A DNA stretch of 64,000 bases from Pratylenchus scribneri (Eukaryota > Nematoda > Chromadorea > Rhabditida > Pratylenchidae): positions 3,899,501 through 3,963,500 of the forward strand of contig JAQSEB010000010.1 in the NCBI GenBank assembly GCA_030063045.1, given 5' to 3'. This document shows positions 28,823-40,124 of the stretch, in pieces. The notes below the pieces were generated by a model. It was given only the letters and a program-made list of their open reading frames with translations. It did no database searches and was not told the DNA's origin. The position numbers were made by a program, and so were the translations under genes. Positions within the stretch are counted from its first letter, which is position 1; each line of letters opens with the position of its first letter.

Positions 28823-31278
28823 TTAATTGCCTGTCTAAAGGGGCTGAATTTTGAGTCTAATTTTTCTCCTGTCTAAAGGGGCTGAATTTTGAGTCTAATT
28901 TTTCTCCTGTCTAAAGGGGCTGAATTTTGAGTCTAATTTGGCGGGAATTTGAATTTTTCCAATTAATTCCTCTTCTCACTTCTCTCTTTTCAAAGCAAAT
29001 ATGTATTAACGACTTTTATCTAATAAATTCGAATAATTCATATTATTTAGCCCAAATGATTAAATAAAATTTATTAAAATAAAATAATTGGCAAAAATCA
29101 ATGAAAAAATGAAGAAAAAATAACAAAATAATTGGCAAATATGAATGTAAAATTTAAACAAAAAAAATAATTTCATCTATCATTTGATTTTAATTTCCTC
29201 GTTGCTTTGGTGCCTTTGGTGGACATCTTCTCTCGGTCTTTCCCTCTTTTGCACCCCTTAAACCTCAGTCGATTCTTTAACTCCCGGAGGAAATTGAAGA
29301 ATTCCTTCATTGATCATGGCCATAACTGCTTTTTCAACGATTCCAGCCTAGTTAGTTCAGCCAGCGATGCAGATCAATTCCCTTGGATCGGACCAAGCAA
29401 AAACTTGTTCCTTCGGAACAAACCTCCAATGATATCGACATTCTGTTGCGGCGTTTGACTGCCAGTTGCCAGTCTAATCGATGTTGAATTTGGTGAAAAC
29501 ATCAGTGGAGGTGGGGAGGTGATATGTGTGCTGAAAACTGTCTCGTTGTTGGTGGTTGTTGTAGAATCACGAGAATGTAAGTCTGCCGGCATTGTTGCCA
29601 TCACCAAATTCCCATTAGAGGACCTTCCGCTATTAAATGCATCCCCACTTGAGCGTTTCAGTGATGAGCCACCGCGAGTCATCCTATTGCTTTGAACAGC
29701 GGCACCGACCGCACTCATTGGTTGGATAATGCCAATTATTGGTTGATTTGGTGGTGTACCATCGACAGCAGTGGATGTTGCTTGTTGCCGAAGTTGTTCC
29801 GCATGTTGTTGATAGGCCGTGGAATTGGATAACTTGAAAATTGCAAAAATTATTAGTCAAATTCTCAAGGTTTTGTGGTAGAATTTCTTAGTAAAATTAA
29901 GTAATTTTTAGCACCGAAGGATATAATAAGTTTAATTCAAATTAATTTTAGGTTGTATGTGTATTTTTGGTATCATCACAATATAATAAAAATTTATACC
30001 AATAGTTGAGCCTGTCTTTGCTGGATCAACATTTCATCAATGAATGTATTATTGTTATTGTTGTTTGTATCATTCATACGCAATCGTTGTCTGGCAGCAT
30101 TTGACAATCCAGCATTGTTGTTTGAGTCGATCGGTGGTGTATGATGATATGGACATGTTGTGGCCGCTTCCATTGGACTGGCAGTCGTAACTGGCATAGC
30201 GATTGAAGGCAATAAAACAGCAGCGGTTCCAGGTGTATTATTGTTGTTAGTTGCTGCCAAATTGGCCATATGTTGAGCCTGCTGTTGTTGCTGAAGTAAA
30301 TGGATTTGGGTGGCAGCCGAAGAAAGGAAAGTAGAGGCCGCCATTGACTGCAATTGAGAATGGTGTTGTTGGTAGGCAGCATTGGCGGATTGTTGCTGAT
30401 GGGCGGTCAAATAAGCAGCCAATCCTTGAATTTATTTTAAAATATTTTAATACTTTCCTTATTTAATTTTATTTATTATTATCACTATTCTCAAATTTAA
30501 AATATGATTTCTGGAGCTTTTAGCAGTTTAAGTCCGCAATTTGCAAAAATAAAATGGAGACATTTATTATTAGTCTTTTAAATCTTATACGCTATACCCT
30601 ATAGCCCCAATCTAAGCCTTAAATTTAATACAGTAAAATTTAAGATCCCATCTTCACTTTGCAAAATTGGGATTTAAACTCTATATAAATTTTGAAAAAT
30701 TGCAAAACCTTGAGGAATTTGCCCTTGATAATGTTCAAAAGCACCATGTTCTGCAATTTGTCGAGCACCCTCCTTTTGATCACTTTTACTTTTTGACCTT
30801 GCCATCGTTAACTCTTACTCTTCTGCCGTATTGCTTTATTTTCTTAATTTTAATTATATTTTAATTAATTTAATTCAATTCAAACCTCGAATAAAACAGC
30901 GTTGTTTAGCTCGTCGAAAATTGTCTCATCTAGTCGCGGTTCTTCAAAACTAGATGAATTATTTTGTGTTGAATTATTTGGTAAATAATCATGCTCATTA
31001 AATGAACTCATCTATAATTTATATTTAAATTAATTATAGATATTATTATAGATAAAATATTTATTAGAAATATCTAGATGGATCAAAGACGATCATGGAT
31101 ATTTGCTTTGAAAAGAGAGAAGTGAGAAGAGGAATTAATTGGAAAAATTCAAATTCCCGCCAAATTAGACTCAAAATTCAGCCCCTTTAGACAGGAGAAA
31201 AATTAGACTCAAAATTCAGCCCCTTTAGACAGGAGAAAAATTAGACTCAAAATTCAGCCCCTTTAGACAGGCAATTAA
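28823..31278. mobile_element. TTAA-flanked DNA element with 176-bp perfect TIRs made partly of 38-bp tandem repeats
   Basis: TTAA at 28823-28826 and 31275-31278 flanks a 2448-bp element. Its arms, 28827-29002 and 31099-31274, are exact inverted copies as far as I can read. Each arm starts TTGCCTGTCTAAAGGGGCTG and holds three head-to-tail copies of a 38-bp unit (third copy partial), then a shared unique segment ending CAAAGCAAATAT. TTAA duplication is typical of piggyBac and Kolobok superfamilies. The interior carries a multi-exon Q/N-rich gene and no transposase, so it is non-autonomous. Identical arms suggest a recent insertion. It sits between the MTR3 and PUS7 genes of the operon-like run. 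Confidence 0.85.
29374..31011 (-). CDS. Q/N-rich protein of unknown function carried inside the TTAA element
   Basis: Family not recognised. Exons join in phase: 30886-31011 (MSSFNEHDYLPNNS, ending LNNAVLFE), about 30712-30806 (MARSKSKSDQKEGARQ, AFEHYQGQIPQ), about 30001-30421 (LAAYLTAHQQQSANAAYQQH, Q and N runs, ending RQAQLL) and from about 29832 (LSNSTAYQQHAEQLRQQAT, GTPPNQPIIGIIQPMSAVG, basic Ser-rich RMTRGGSSLKRSSGDAF) to a stop at 29374. It predicts about 350 residues, low complexity, without membrane segment or known domain; such composition is common in nematode RNA-binding or transcription regulators. The splice sites are canonical and no frame break is seen. The 3' end may splice further, since the final residues after GGLFRR are uncertain. 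Transcribed in the direction of the surrounding operon. Confidence 0.6.
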
Positions 31279-31676
31279 GCCCCACGTATATTTTTTTAGT
31301 GAATATAGGATTTGAAAATATTGGTGGAATGTTTATTGAAAAGAAAATAGCTTGGGTGCTTATCATTCTCTTTTCTATTTTTTCCTTTCTCTTTCCACTG
31401 TTGATTGGGCAGAATGGCGCTCGCTGGCGCTGGCTGTTTCCTTCTTCTTTTCATTTTGGTCAGAAAAAATAAAAACATTCGTTTCAATAAACATTCATTT
31501 TAAAGGGATGTTCACTAAAAAAATATTCCGATTTTATATTTAAAAATTTTCAATAAATATTGATTGCATAAAATAATGCTTGAAAATATAAAAATATGTA
31601 AAATTTTTAAAATTTTAATAAACAACAAATTTATTTAAAATATTAAAATAAATAAATTGATAATTGTGCTTTCATT
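31279..31676. other. Short AT-rich gap between the TTAA element and MTR3
   Basis: Remainder of the intercistronic region plus 3' UTR of the MTR3 gene. No gene or repeat seen. Confidence 0.5.
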
Positions 31677-32663
31677 TCATTCATCGTCCGATTCTTCGTT
31701 TTGATCTATTTTACTTAATACCGCCTGACGAACAATTGGATAAAGTTCATTGCAATAATCAAATGCCAGAGGCAGAACACGTTGAATTACATTCAAGGGC
31801 AATGGAGTGCCGCCGCCAAATTCGGTGCAAACAATTTTTCCATTGGATGGAATAATGCCAATGGTTAAGGTGGCTCCAATCCCCGCATATGCCGATATTG
31901 TTGCTTGTTCAGGGTCCAAAATAATTGCTGGATGTTGATCAATTGATTCGTTGGATGATTCGGAAAGTTGTTTGGAAAGGATCAGAATTTGGCATGACAG
32001 CAAAATATCAAGCCTAAAACAATTTTATATTAAATTAATTTAAGTTTTCTTGCCAACTTACATTTCAATATTTGCTGAAGCAATGGCAACACCAGCACAT
32101 AATAAACATGCACTCAACACTCCGCCATCATCCGCCAAAACGTTGATCTCAATAAAAAGTTCGGTCCGTGCCAATTTATTCAAGCGAATCACCGAACGGA
32201 GTGCGTGCTCAAGAACATATCGTATTGATTGATCAGCAGATGAACCATTCATGGTGATCTGAAAATAGATTAAATCATCATTTTTCATGATTAAATTTTA
32301 CATTGAGAATTCCTTCTAATGCCGTTTCACTCGTTTCCTTTGGTCCAGAACTTAGAATTAATTAATTAATTAAAATAAATAACTTTTATGATTTTATTTA
32401 CATTGCACAACTGACTCGAGTATTGCCCAATTCCACTTCGGCTGAACCACTGCAACCACGCAATGTCTTACTTTTGATGGCTAAAAATTTAAATTTATGC
32501 ATTTAGCATCATTACCAATTCTTCTGAATTTCTGTCCATGTTCTGTGATTCTTCTTCCGCATTTTTGTGCATTTATTTTGTCTTTATCAAGTCTATTGCC
32601 TTCAACATCGCTGGCAATAATGTCGGAAAGTAATCGCCGCTGAGTTGCAATTGTTTTTGACAT
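31677..32663 (-). CDS. Exosome RNase PH-like subunit, MTR3/EXOSC6 type
   Basis: Ring subunit of the RNA exosome. The RNase PH fold blocks read KSKTLRGCSGSAEVELGNT (strand pair with the GSA and GNT motifs), ETALEGILN, YVLEHALRSVIRLNKLART, then INVLADDGGVLSACLLCAGV, EMLDILLSCQI, the LDPEQ..A strand block and a C-terminal helix FDYCNELYPIVRQAVLSKI. The order and the MLDILLSC and LYPIVRQ pieces are closer to MTR3/EXOSC6 than to RRP41 or RRP46; such animal subunits are usually catalytically inactive. The start MSKTIATQRR at 32663 directly follows a TTAG acceptor-like site. About six exons. It lies 211 bp downstream of SPO11. Confidence 0.82.
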
Positions 32664-32873
32664 CTAATATAAATTGTTTATTAAAATAAATTAATGGAGA
32701 TATTTGTAATTTGTTACTTCGTTTTTATTATAATAAATTAAAATCAAGCATATTTATTACAGAATATTAAATTAATTAATGTAAAAGCATTGAAATTAAA
32801 ATCACAAAACATAAACAAAATGAACCCGTTGAAGAATGTAAAGAGAGGCGGGGGACAACAATATTATAAAAAA

Positions 32874-34316
32874 TTAATTTTGAGTGTATATTTGTAATTT
32901 GTAATTTAGGTAGACATCTGTGAGGAATTCATCACCAAGAACTACGATTGTCTCAATCTCCAATTTCCAACCATTTCGCAGCATAATTGACAACTAAAAT
33001 ATAATTATTAAATGATTTTATATTGTTTTAATTGACCTCATTAAAAATTGAATTTTCTCCATGAGTAAGTACGCGATCAGCCAATTTATGAATTTTGCGT
33101 TTGTCCGATGAAGTTAATTGCAGAAATTGATCACATGGAATGTCGATAGCTTCGGCTTCGGACGGGAGAAAACCAATCCATTGAAGACTCAACAATTGGA
33201 CGGCGCCTGATTCAATTCGACTGCGTTCAGAGCCAAATTTATAAGTTAAATAAATTTCAATTCCTGGAAATAATTGGAAATTTTGGTTTAAATTAAATTG
33301 AATGACCGTATGGATCAGCATCAACCAAAGCCAACATTGGCAATTGAGGCAGTTGGTCGGAGAGCCAGGCGAGGAATCTTCGAGTACAAATATCCGGGTA
33401 GCCACGTCCCTTAAAAAATACTAAATTATTCTCAAAAAGGTCCATTTTTATCCCAATATTATTTTTGAATTAAAAAACTAACCGTAACCAAAATGCTTTT
33501 CGGGAATTTATCAGCCCAATGTTCGTCTAATAATCGCTGGAAAATGCTGTCCTTTTCTACCACCAACAGGAATTTGGCTTCAGTTTGGACCAAATCGAAT
33601 TTGGCTAGCGCTTCAGTGATTGGCACAGGTGAATGGTGGAAATCGACTTCTGAATCTTCCATCGCACGGCATAAATGTAAATCGCCTATGGCAAATCCGG
33701 TACTGCAACTCAACTGCAATTATTATTTGATTGACCACAATTAAATGTTTTAAACTGACCACATGCAATTCCTGCCTGCTGGCGCCCAAAAAGACACAAA
33801 CCGCTGACAAAGCCCGGTCAAAATTGTATTGAAATTTGTAAAGTTGTTTGGCCTCATAGTAAAGATCACTTAAATTTTTCAATTCTAATGACAATAAGCC
33901 CAAATAAACCCCATACCGTTTTGTGGCATGTTTGTTTTGTACCAACAATTCGTGGATTTGAGTAAGTGCCCGAAGGCGACATTCCCTTGCGAAATCGCCG
34001 ACTCGGCAACCAAATAAATCGGGCCCTTCCTCTGCTGGTGGTTGATTCTCTTTGTCCGCCTCTTCCTCGTCATCTTCCGACTCCCAATCGGCATTTTCGC
34101 CTTCCTCAAATGGATCCGGATCGATGATGACTTGGCTGCAAAAAAATGATTAAATATTGATTTATTTGAACATGCCCACCTCCTCTGCCTCGGTATTTTC
34201 CTTCGCAACGATGGCCGTTCAATGCCATTCAGAATTGATTCTTCATATTCTCGAAAAGCCTGCTCAATGATGCCAATCAATTCTAATCTTCTTTCTTCTT
34301 CACTTGCGGCTGTCAT
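32874..34316 (-). CDS. spo-11: SPO11 meiotic DNA double-strand-break transesterase
   Basis: Topoisomerase VI A-like protein that makes meiotic double-strand breaks. Joining across the intron at about 33878-33924 gives TKRDLYYEAKQLYKFQYNFD, whose paired tyrosines match the catalytic-Tyr motif, followed by FLGASRQELHV. The Toprim half has FPKSILVTGRGYPDICTRR and LALVDADPYGIEIYLTYKF with the metal-binding DAD, then LLSLQWIGFLPSEAE. The last exon ends LNYKLQIYTQN at 32874. The start MTAASEEERRLELIG at 34316 is immediately preceded by ATTTAG, a likely trans-splice acceptor. An acidic insert (DWESEDDEEEADKEN) follows the first helices. It sits 174 bp after the PLP-homeostasis gene in the operon-like run. 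Confidence 0.93.
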
Positions 34317-34489
34317 CTAAATTATTCCAATTCTATTGATTTATATTAGAAAATATTTAAATAATGAAAAATAATAATGTTCAAAAAACATAAGAATTTA
34401 AATCAATCATAAAATAAAATAAATTTTTATTAATAAAAATAATTTTATGTCAAATATACACATATAAAAATATATTTAATGGCAATTCA

Positions 34490-35472
34490 TTATTTCTTAT
34501 CGGTAGCATAATTTCGCTGGCCAAAGATGGTGGAACCAATGCGCACATTTGTAGTCCCATATTGAATGGCTTAATTGAAGGAATGGTAAAATTTGCAATA
34601 TAGAAATTTGAAGTTTCTCAATGTGAAATTCATTTGAATAATTTTTTTAGAATTTTAGTTTAAAAATTATAAAATAAACCGAGTGCATAATCCGTCGACA
34701 TTCCCATGCTCAATTCAAATTTTCGTTCAAATTGTTCGGCCATTTCGTCCCTCAGTCGTCTCAATAATGCAAAATCGGCATTTTCATTGGCATTTTTGCT
34801 TTCCATCAACGAACCAATTGTCATTAAACCAAGCAGATGCAAATTGGGGCATTTTCCCAAAATATGATTGATCAATTCTGCAATTTCGCTTGGTTCAACT
34901 CCGCCTTTATTCTTTTCACCACTTGTGTTCACTGCAAATAAAATAATCCAAATTAAAATTGAAATAAAATGTTGAATTGTTTTATACCTTGAATAAAAAC
35001 ATTCAATTTGGGAATTTCCAATGAATTCAGAGTGGATTGAAGAACATCTGCATATTTTTTGTTTTCCACGGTTTCAACACACCAAAGACCTGGGATGGCG
35101 CAAAGCCTTTTGATCTAAATAATATTCTTCTAAATTTTTTATTTATTAAAATAATACTTTATTGGATTGAAGTCGTCCAATGTAATGCCACCGAATTTCG
35201 TCAGCCCCCTTTCCCATCAATTCTTTGGCCTTTCCTTCCAATTCATCAATGTAATTCTCGCCAAAATGCCGTTGTCCATGTTCATAGCAAACAAGAATAT
35301 TGTCAGTTGGAAATGTCTAAAATATTGAAAATTAAAATGTTTAAAATGCAAAATAAACCTTTGAAACGGCGACCAATCGAATATCATTTACAGCAGAATA
35401 TTTGGCACCCAATTCAGCTATATTTTTTAGTACTGAGGCCAAATTTTTCACTAAAACTTCAGCCGTGGACAT
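34490..35472 (-). CDS. PLP homeostasis protein, YggS/PROSC (PLPBP) family
   Basis: Binds pyridoxal 5'-phosphate and keeps vitamin B6 pools balanced; not an enzyme with known turnover. The N-terminal block RLVAVSKTFPTDNI contains the PLP-linked lysine (VSK). Next come HFGENYIDELEGKAKEL, WHYIGRLQSNK and VNTSGEKNKGGVEPSE, then LLGLMTIGSL, ELSMGMSTDYALAIQYGTT and the end VRIGSTIFGQRNYATDKK. Six exons give about 245 residues, normal for the family. The reading starts MSTAEVLVKNLASVLKN at 35472. It lies 178 bp downstream of the mitochondrial L2 gene. Confidence 0.94.
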
Positions 35473-35649
35473 TAATAAAAATTCTTATAATATAATTTCG
35501 GTTTATTTCCAATATTTGTATAAATATTTAAACAAAAATTAAATATTAAAAATGAATAATAAAAATAAATTTTTTTTAAAATATTTTATTCAAAAATTCA
35601 AATAAATTGAATGAAATGAAAGTTTATTCTTCAAAATCGAACAATATTA

Positions 35650-36976
35650 TTAAAACTTGTGACCAGGGGATCAGCCGCCGCGGTCCCATAAAGTCCACTC
35701 AATTGCTTTTTGGTCAATGTCCATTTCTCTTTTTGTAATTTTATTGGCGCTGGTTTATCAAATGTTCGGACTGGAGGCAATTTACGAATTTTTCGACCTT
35801 AAAATAATAATTTTTAAATGATATTGATTCCATTTTTGATTACCATCATATCCGGTTTTCTTCTTTTTCACACTTCCGGCCATTCGATATCCAAAACGTC
35901 TATGCATTTGAGCGGAGCCAAAAATTTTTAACCTGAATATATGTCATAAATCATTCAAATAATTTTGACAATTTTATTTTACGGATATTCCGGATGAGAG
36001 AGACGTCCAACCGTGGCCATACATTCCTTAAAAATTAATAAATTTCTCCTAATTTAATCCAATATTTGCTGACCCTTTTGAGCGCATATTCATGTCGATT
36101 TGCCATTTTCACAATCGTATATTCGCCCTGATGCCGGAGAATTGTGGCCGATGAGCCGGCTTCAGTTATACAAACATGCGTCTTCTCCTCCGGATATAAT
36201 TCCAATGAATTTATGAGTGTTCCTTCCATCAAAGCGCCTGTAAAATTGAGCAATTTAAGTGAAATGAATAAATTATTTAATTTTTAAAGGTTATTTAGTC
36301 CCATCCCATTAATGAAATTGAACAAACCAATTGGATATGAATTGCCTTCTCGACCGAGAATAGGCTGATCAGGGATGTGGCTGCTGGTTTGGATGATTTG
36401 ACCGGCCTCCATATTCTGCGTCGCATAAATCCATCTTTTTCCTTTTGTGCCGGCTACCAATGCCAAATGGGGAGTCCGATTTGGATCGTGCCGAATTTCG
36501 ATCACCTAAATAATTTTAGCTGAATAAAATATTCATTTTTGTTCAAAGACCAACCCGCTCATCGTATGTTTCATTGGGGATGGTTGGACCATGTCGACGA
36601 ACATCCACCATGAAATAATCGAATTTGACGCCGCCACCAATGTGCCGATTGACCTTAAAATTTGCATAAATAATTAAATAATTGCTCTCATTTTTGTTTT
36701 TCATTCACAATTATTTTTTTTGGATGTTTCTTATCAAACCTTATGGCCCGTTTCCGGATCTCTTCCGCCCATTTTTCTGATTTTCAACGGCAAATGTGTG
36801 TATTTGCCACCCGTTTTTGCTTCTAAATCTTTGAAATCGAAGTTGTAACGAGGCGGTGGTTTCGTTCCTCTCGCCGGATAATGGCGTCGACATTCGGCTA
36901 ATATATTTCCATTATTTGACAATAAAATTTGGTTGGACGCAATTGAATGCAATCGTGGAATAATTCGTCGTAACAT
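35650..36976 (-). CDS. Mitochondrial large-subunit ribosomal protein L2
   Basis: Component of the mitochondrial ribosome near the peptidyl transferase centre. The N-terminus MLRRIIPRLHSIASNQ is basic, suiting a mitochondrial presequence. L2 motifs: NRHIGGGVKFDYFMVDVRRH, VIEIRHDPNRTPHLALVAG (the conserved DPNR.. segment), GREGNSYPIGLFNFINGMG-type segment, and the C-terminal part with HPEYPLKIFGSAQMHRRFGY; the last is a nematode-type variant of the usual L2 tail. The start at 36976 follows TATTTAGGTA, a likely trans-splice acceptor. About six exons, ending AAADPLVTSF. 193 bp after the SRR1-like gene. Confidence 0.92.
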
Positions 36977-37168
36977 TACCTAAATACACAATGAAAAAGG
37001 TAATAATTACATATAATGAAAATGAGAAAAATATTCACATAAATTGAAATGAATTAATTTTTTCGCAAAAAATCACTTTTATAGAAACAAATTCAAATTT
37101 ATTTACAAAAAAATGAATTGAATCGGTCATATAATATTGTCAAAAACAAAAAAAAAATGTACATTATT

Positions 37169-38104
37169 TTATTCGTCATTGTCCTCCTCTTCATTTACAA
37201 AACAAATTGCTGTTCCTTGGAATACATTTTCGTTCATTTCAAATTTTGGGAGTGGAATGGCCGTACAAATTTGAGCAAATCTTGCAAAATGAGGAGTCTT
37301 CCGATCAGAAATAATTGACATCATTTGCATATCAATGCCATGAGGATCCTTTAAAATTAGTTTTAAAAGCCCAATTTATTTTTTTACGAACATTTCCAAT
37401 CAATATCAGCCTTTGAAGGGCATCATTTTGTTGATATGCGGAGAGTACATTTTCATACATTTCTCCTGTGCAATGAATCATATAAAGGATGGTGAAGACA
37501 TCCGATGAGTTGAATAATGGAGGATTGGAACGAAGATCGTCGACCTGTGATGAATATTGTTTAAATTAATATTTTTAATAAACCAAAAATTTACCGGCAA
37601 AACACGAATTCCACGGCTCTCCAAATAATTGATTTCACATTTTGAACTCAAAGGTTCCTGTGAAGTGACGAATGGAACATGGAAATGTTTGATCAAACAT
37701 TCCAAAAGAGCCTTGAAAATACAAAAAAATTGTTTAGTTAGAATTCAATTCAAACCAATTGATAAAGACTGTCCCGACTCGCAGTGAATGAGCCAATTCC
37801 AAACACGCGAATTATTGGTTTCTTTCCATTCATAATTTTGTTCAAAGTTGTAATGAAAAACTTTCTAAAAAATTTAATCTATAAATAAATATATAATTTT
37901 AAACCGAAATTTCGATGAAAATTTCGACTCGGCCTCAACAACGGAATTTCTTATTTTCTCGTAAGGCACAAAATGCTCAATTGGTTTATCCATATTCTCA
38001 AATGATGTTAAAATTGGTGAGCATTTTGTTGTTGCAAGAAAAGTTCTTCGTCGATTCCTTTTTGTTTTTCTGACCGCAATCCATCCTCCATTATTATTAT
38101 TCAT
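37169..38104 (-). CDS. SRR1-like domain protein
   Basis: SRR1 proteins (plant SRR1, animal SRRD, yeast BER1) are implicated in clock, haem or microtubule regulation, with unclear biochemistry. The match is to the SRR1 domain: RVFGIGSFTASRDSLYQLAL, LECLIKHFHVPFVTSQEPL, INYLESRGIRVLPVDD, FTILYMIHCTGEMYENVLSA and RLILIGNDPHGIDMQ. The N-terminus MNNNNGGWIAVRKTKRNRRR is basic. Five exons give about 245 residues, ending CFVNEEDNDE. It is the first gene of the operon-like run, 193 bp before the mitochondrial L2 gene. Confidence 0.85.
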
Positions 38105-38859
38105 TGTTAATTTTGTTTGATTTTATGCTATAAATACAATTAAATTAAGAAGCATAAATAAATAAAAAAAAAAACCCAGAAGTCAGAAAAGTGTCAAAAC
38201 TCAAAATAAACTAAGTGTCAAAAATTAAAGTTAATAAAAAGAAGAAACAAATCGAAACCGAGAGAAAACCGATCCTATAACCGAAACCGGAGGATATTTC
38301 CGATATCGAAAACCGAACGAATCGAAAAATGGCATTTTATCCTATAATTAAACATTAAAGGCATCCTAATATACTAAACGGATTTGTTAGTAACGCAAAA
38401 AATTATTATTTAAAATTAAGTTTTTGGCGTTGTGTATTTTAAATATTTTTATTCGAAAATATTAAAAAATAAATGATATAGTTAATAAGGAATAAAGAAA
38501 AATAGATTTTTTACATAAAGAATAGAGAAAAAAAGAAAAATTTTTCTGAATATAGAATAAAAACAAATTAATCAAAGTAATTGCAATTTTAATATCACTT
38601 ATTAGTTAGGTATTACTAAGTGATTATCAACTTAAATAAAAGAAACATATTTTTAGAATGGAAATAAATGATTAAAAAATATTTAGAGTTTAATAAAATG
38701 TACAGAGTGACTGAAATGACTGGATGGGAGTTAAATTAAAATAATGGGTAAATTAAATAAATTCGAAATAATCTACCAACATTTGACTTAAGCTTAATAG
38801 AAAATTTGAGAGGATAAGTAGAGAGGAATTTAATTAAGTTCGTGAAAAGAAATGATGAG
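38105..38859. other. AT-rich region upstream of the operon-like run
   Basis: Likely contains the promoter of the eight-gene run. A stretch at 38240-38340 has several CGAAACCG/CCGAAAACCGA motifs, a weak degenerate repeat. No gene seen. Confidence 0.4.
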
Positions 38860-39905
38860 CAAATGGAAGTGCTGAAAGTTTAATGGGAAAGATGAGATCT
38901 GTGAATAAATGGGTAGATGGAAAGAGGTGAATGCTAAATGGGAAGATGAAAGGTGATGAATAGAAAAATGAGAAGAGATGATTGGGAGGATGAAAAGGGA
39001 TGAATGAAGAGATGCAAAGGGATGAATAGGAAGTTGTGAAGAGATGAATATAAAGATGAAGGGATGAATGGGAAGATGAGAAGAATTAATGGGAATGTGA
39101 AGGGATGAATTGGAAGATAAGAAGAGACGATTGGGATGATGAAAAGGGATGAATTGGAAGATGAGAAGAGACGATTGGGATGATGAAAAGGGATGAATTG
39201 GAAAATGAGAAGAGACGATTGGAATGATGAAAAGGGATGAATTGGAAGATGATAAGAGACGATTGGGATGATGAAAAGGGATGAATTGGAAGATGAGAAG
39301 AGACGATTGGGATGATGAAAAGGGATGAATTGGAAGATGAGAAGAGACGATTGGGATGATGAAAAGGGATGAATTGGAAAATGAGAAGAGACGATTGGGA
39401 TTATGAAAAGGGATGAATTGGAAAATGAGAAGAGACGATTGGGATGATGAAAAGGGATGAATTGGAAGATGAGAAGAGACGATTGGGATGATGAAAAGGG
39501 ATGAATTGGAAGATGAGAAGAGACGATTGGGATGATGAAAAGGGATGAATTGGAAGATGAGAAGAGACGATTGGGATGATGAAAAGGGATGAATTGGAAA
39601 ATGAGAAGAGACGATTGGGATTATGAAAAGGGATGAATTGGAAAATGAGAAGAGACGATTGGGATGATGAAAAGCGATGAATTGGAAGATGAGAAGAGAC
39701 GATTGGGATGATGAAAAGGGATGAATTGGAAGATGAGAAGAGATGAAAAGGGGATAACATGGATGATGGGAAGAGATGAATTTAGAGATGAAAGGGGATG
39801 AATTGGAGGATGAGAAAAGATGAATGGGTAGATGAGAAGAAATGCACATGAAGATAAAAAAAAAATTAGAGAGTGAATGTGAAAGGATTAAGTGAGGGGA
39901 CAATC
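38860..39905. repeat. GA-rich minisatellite, 44-bp unit
   Basis: The core (about 39110-39745) has roughly 14 copies of a 44-bp unit, GACGATTGGGATGATGAAAA followed by GGGATGAATTGGAAGATGAGAAGA. Units differ by a few substitutions (GGAAAATG for GGAAGATG; GATTATG for GATGATG). Flanks to 38860 and 39905 hold degenerate shorter units on GGGATGAATGGGAAGATGA. The + strand is almost pure purine plus T, so the minus strand stays open for 357 codons; since 44 is not a multiple of three the apparent protein repeats every 44 residues. Confidence 0.95.
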
Positions 39906-40083
39906 AAAGCTGAATCGTGAATATAGTGAAGATTAGAATATGGTAATGGAATGATGAGAACGATATGAATTGTAGTCTTCCAAATGTTTAGGGATGGTAA
40001 TAAAAGATTTCAATCTTCAATGAGACAAATTTTAATTAGAAAATGCTTACAATTTTTAATAATTTTCTTTTTAAAGAAATATA

Positions 40084-40124
40084 ACAAGCGCTCGGGAGCC
40101 GCGAAGCGGCGACCGAGCGCTTGT
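40084..40124. repeat. GC-rich nested hairpin
   Basis: ACAAGCGCTCGG at 40084-40095 pairs perfectly with CCGAGCGCTTGT at 40113-40124. Inside, GCCGC (40098-40102) pairs with GCGGC (40106-40110) around a GAA loop. It stands isolated in very AT-rich DNA. It could fold as RNA on either strand, act as a cruciform, or be a small dispersed palindromic repeat. Confidence 0.8.

Noticed and set aside
38830..39903. 357-codon ORF on the minus strand with S/F/H/I/P repeats
   Set aside because: It is the translation of the 44-bp minisatellite; the same units are open in shifted frames and there is no start context or splice structure.
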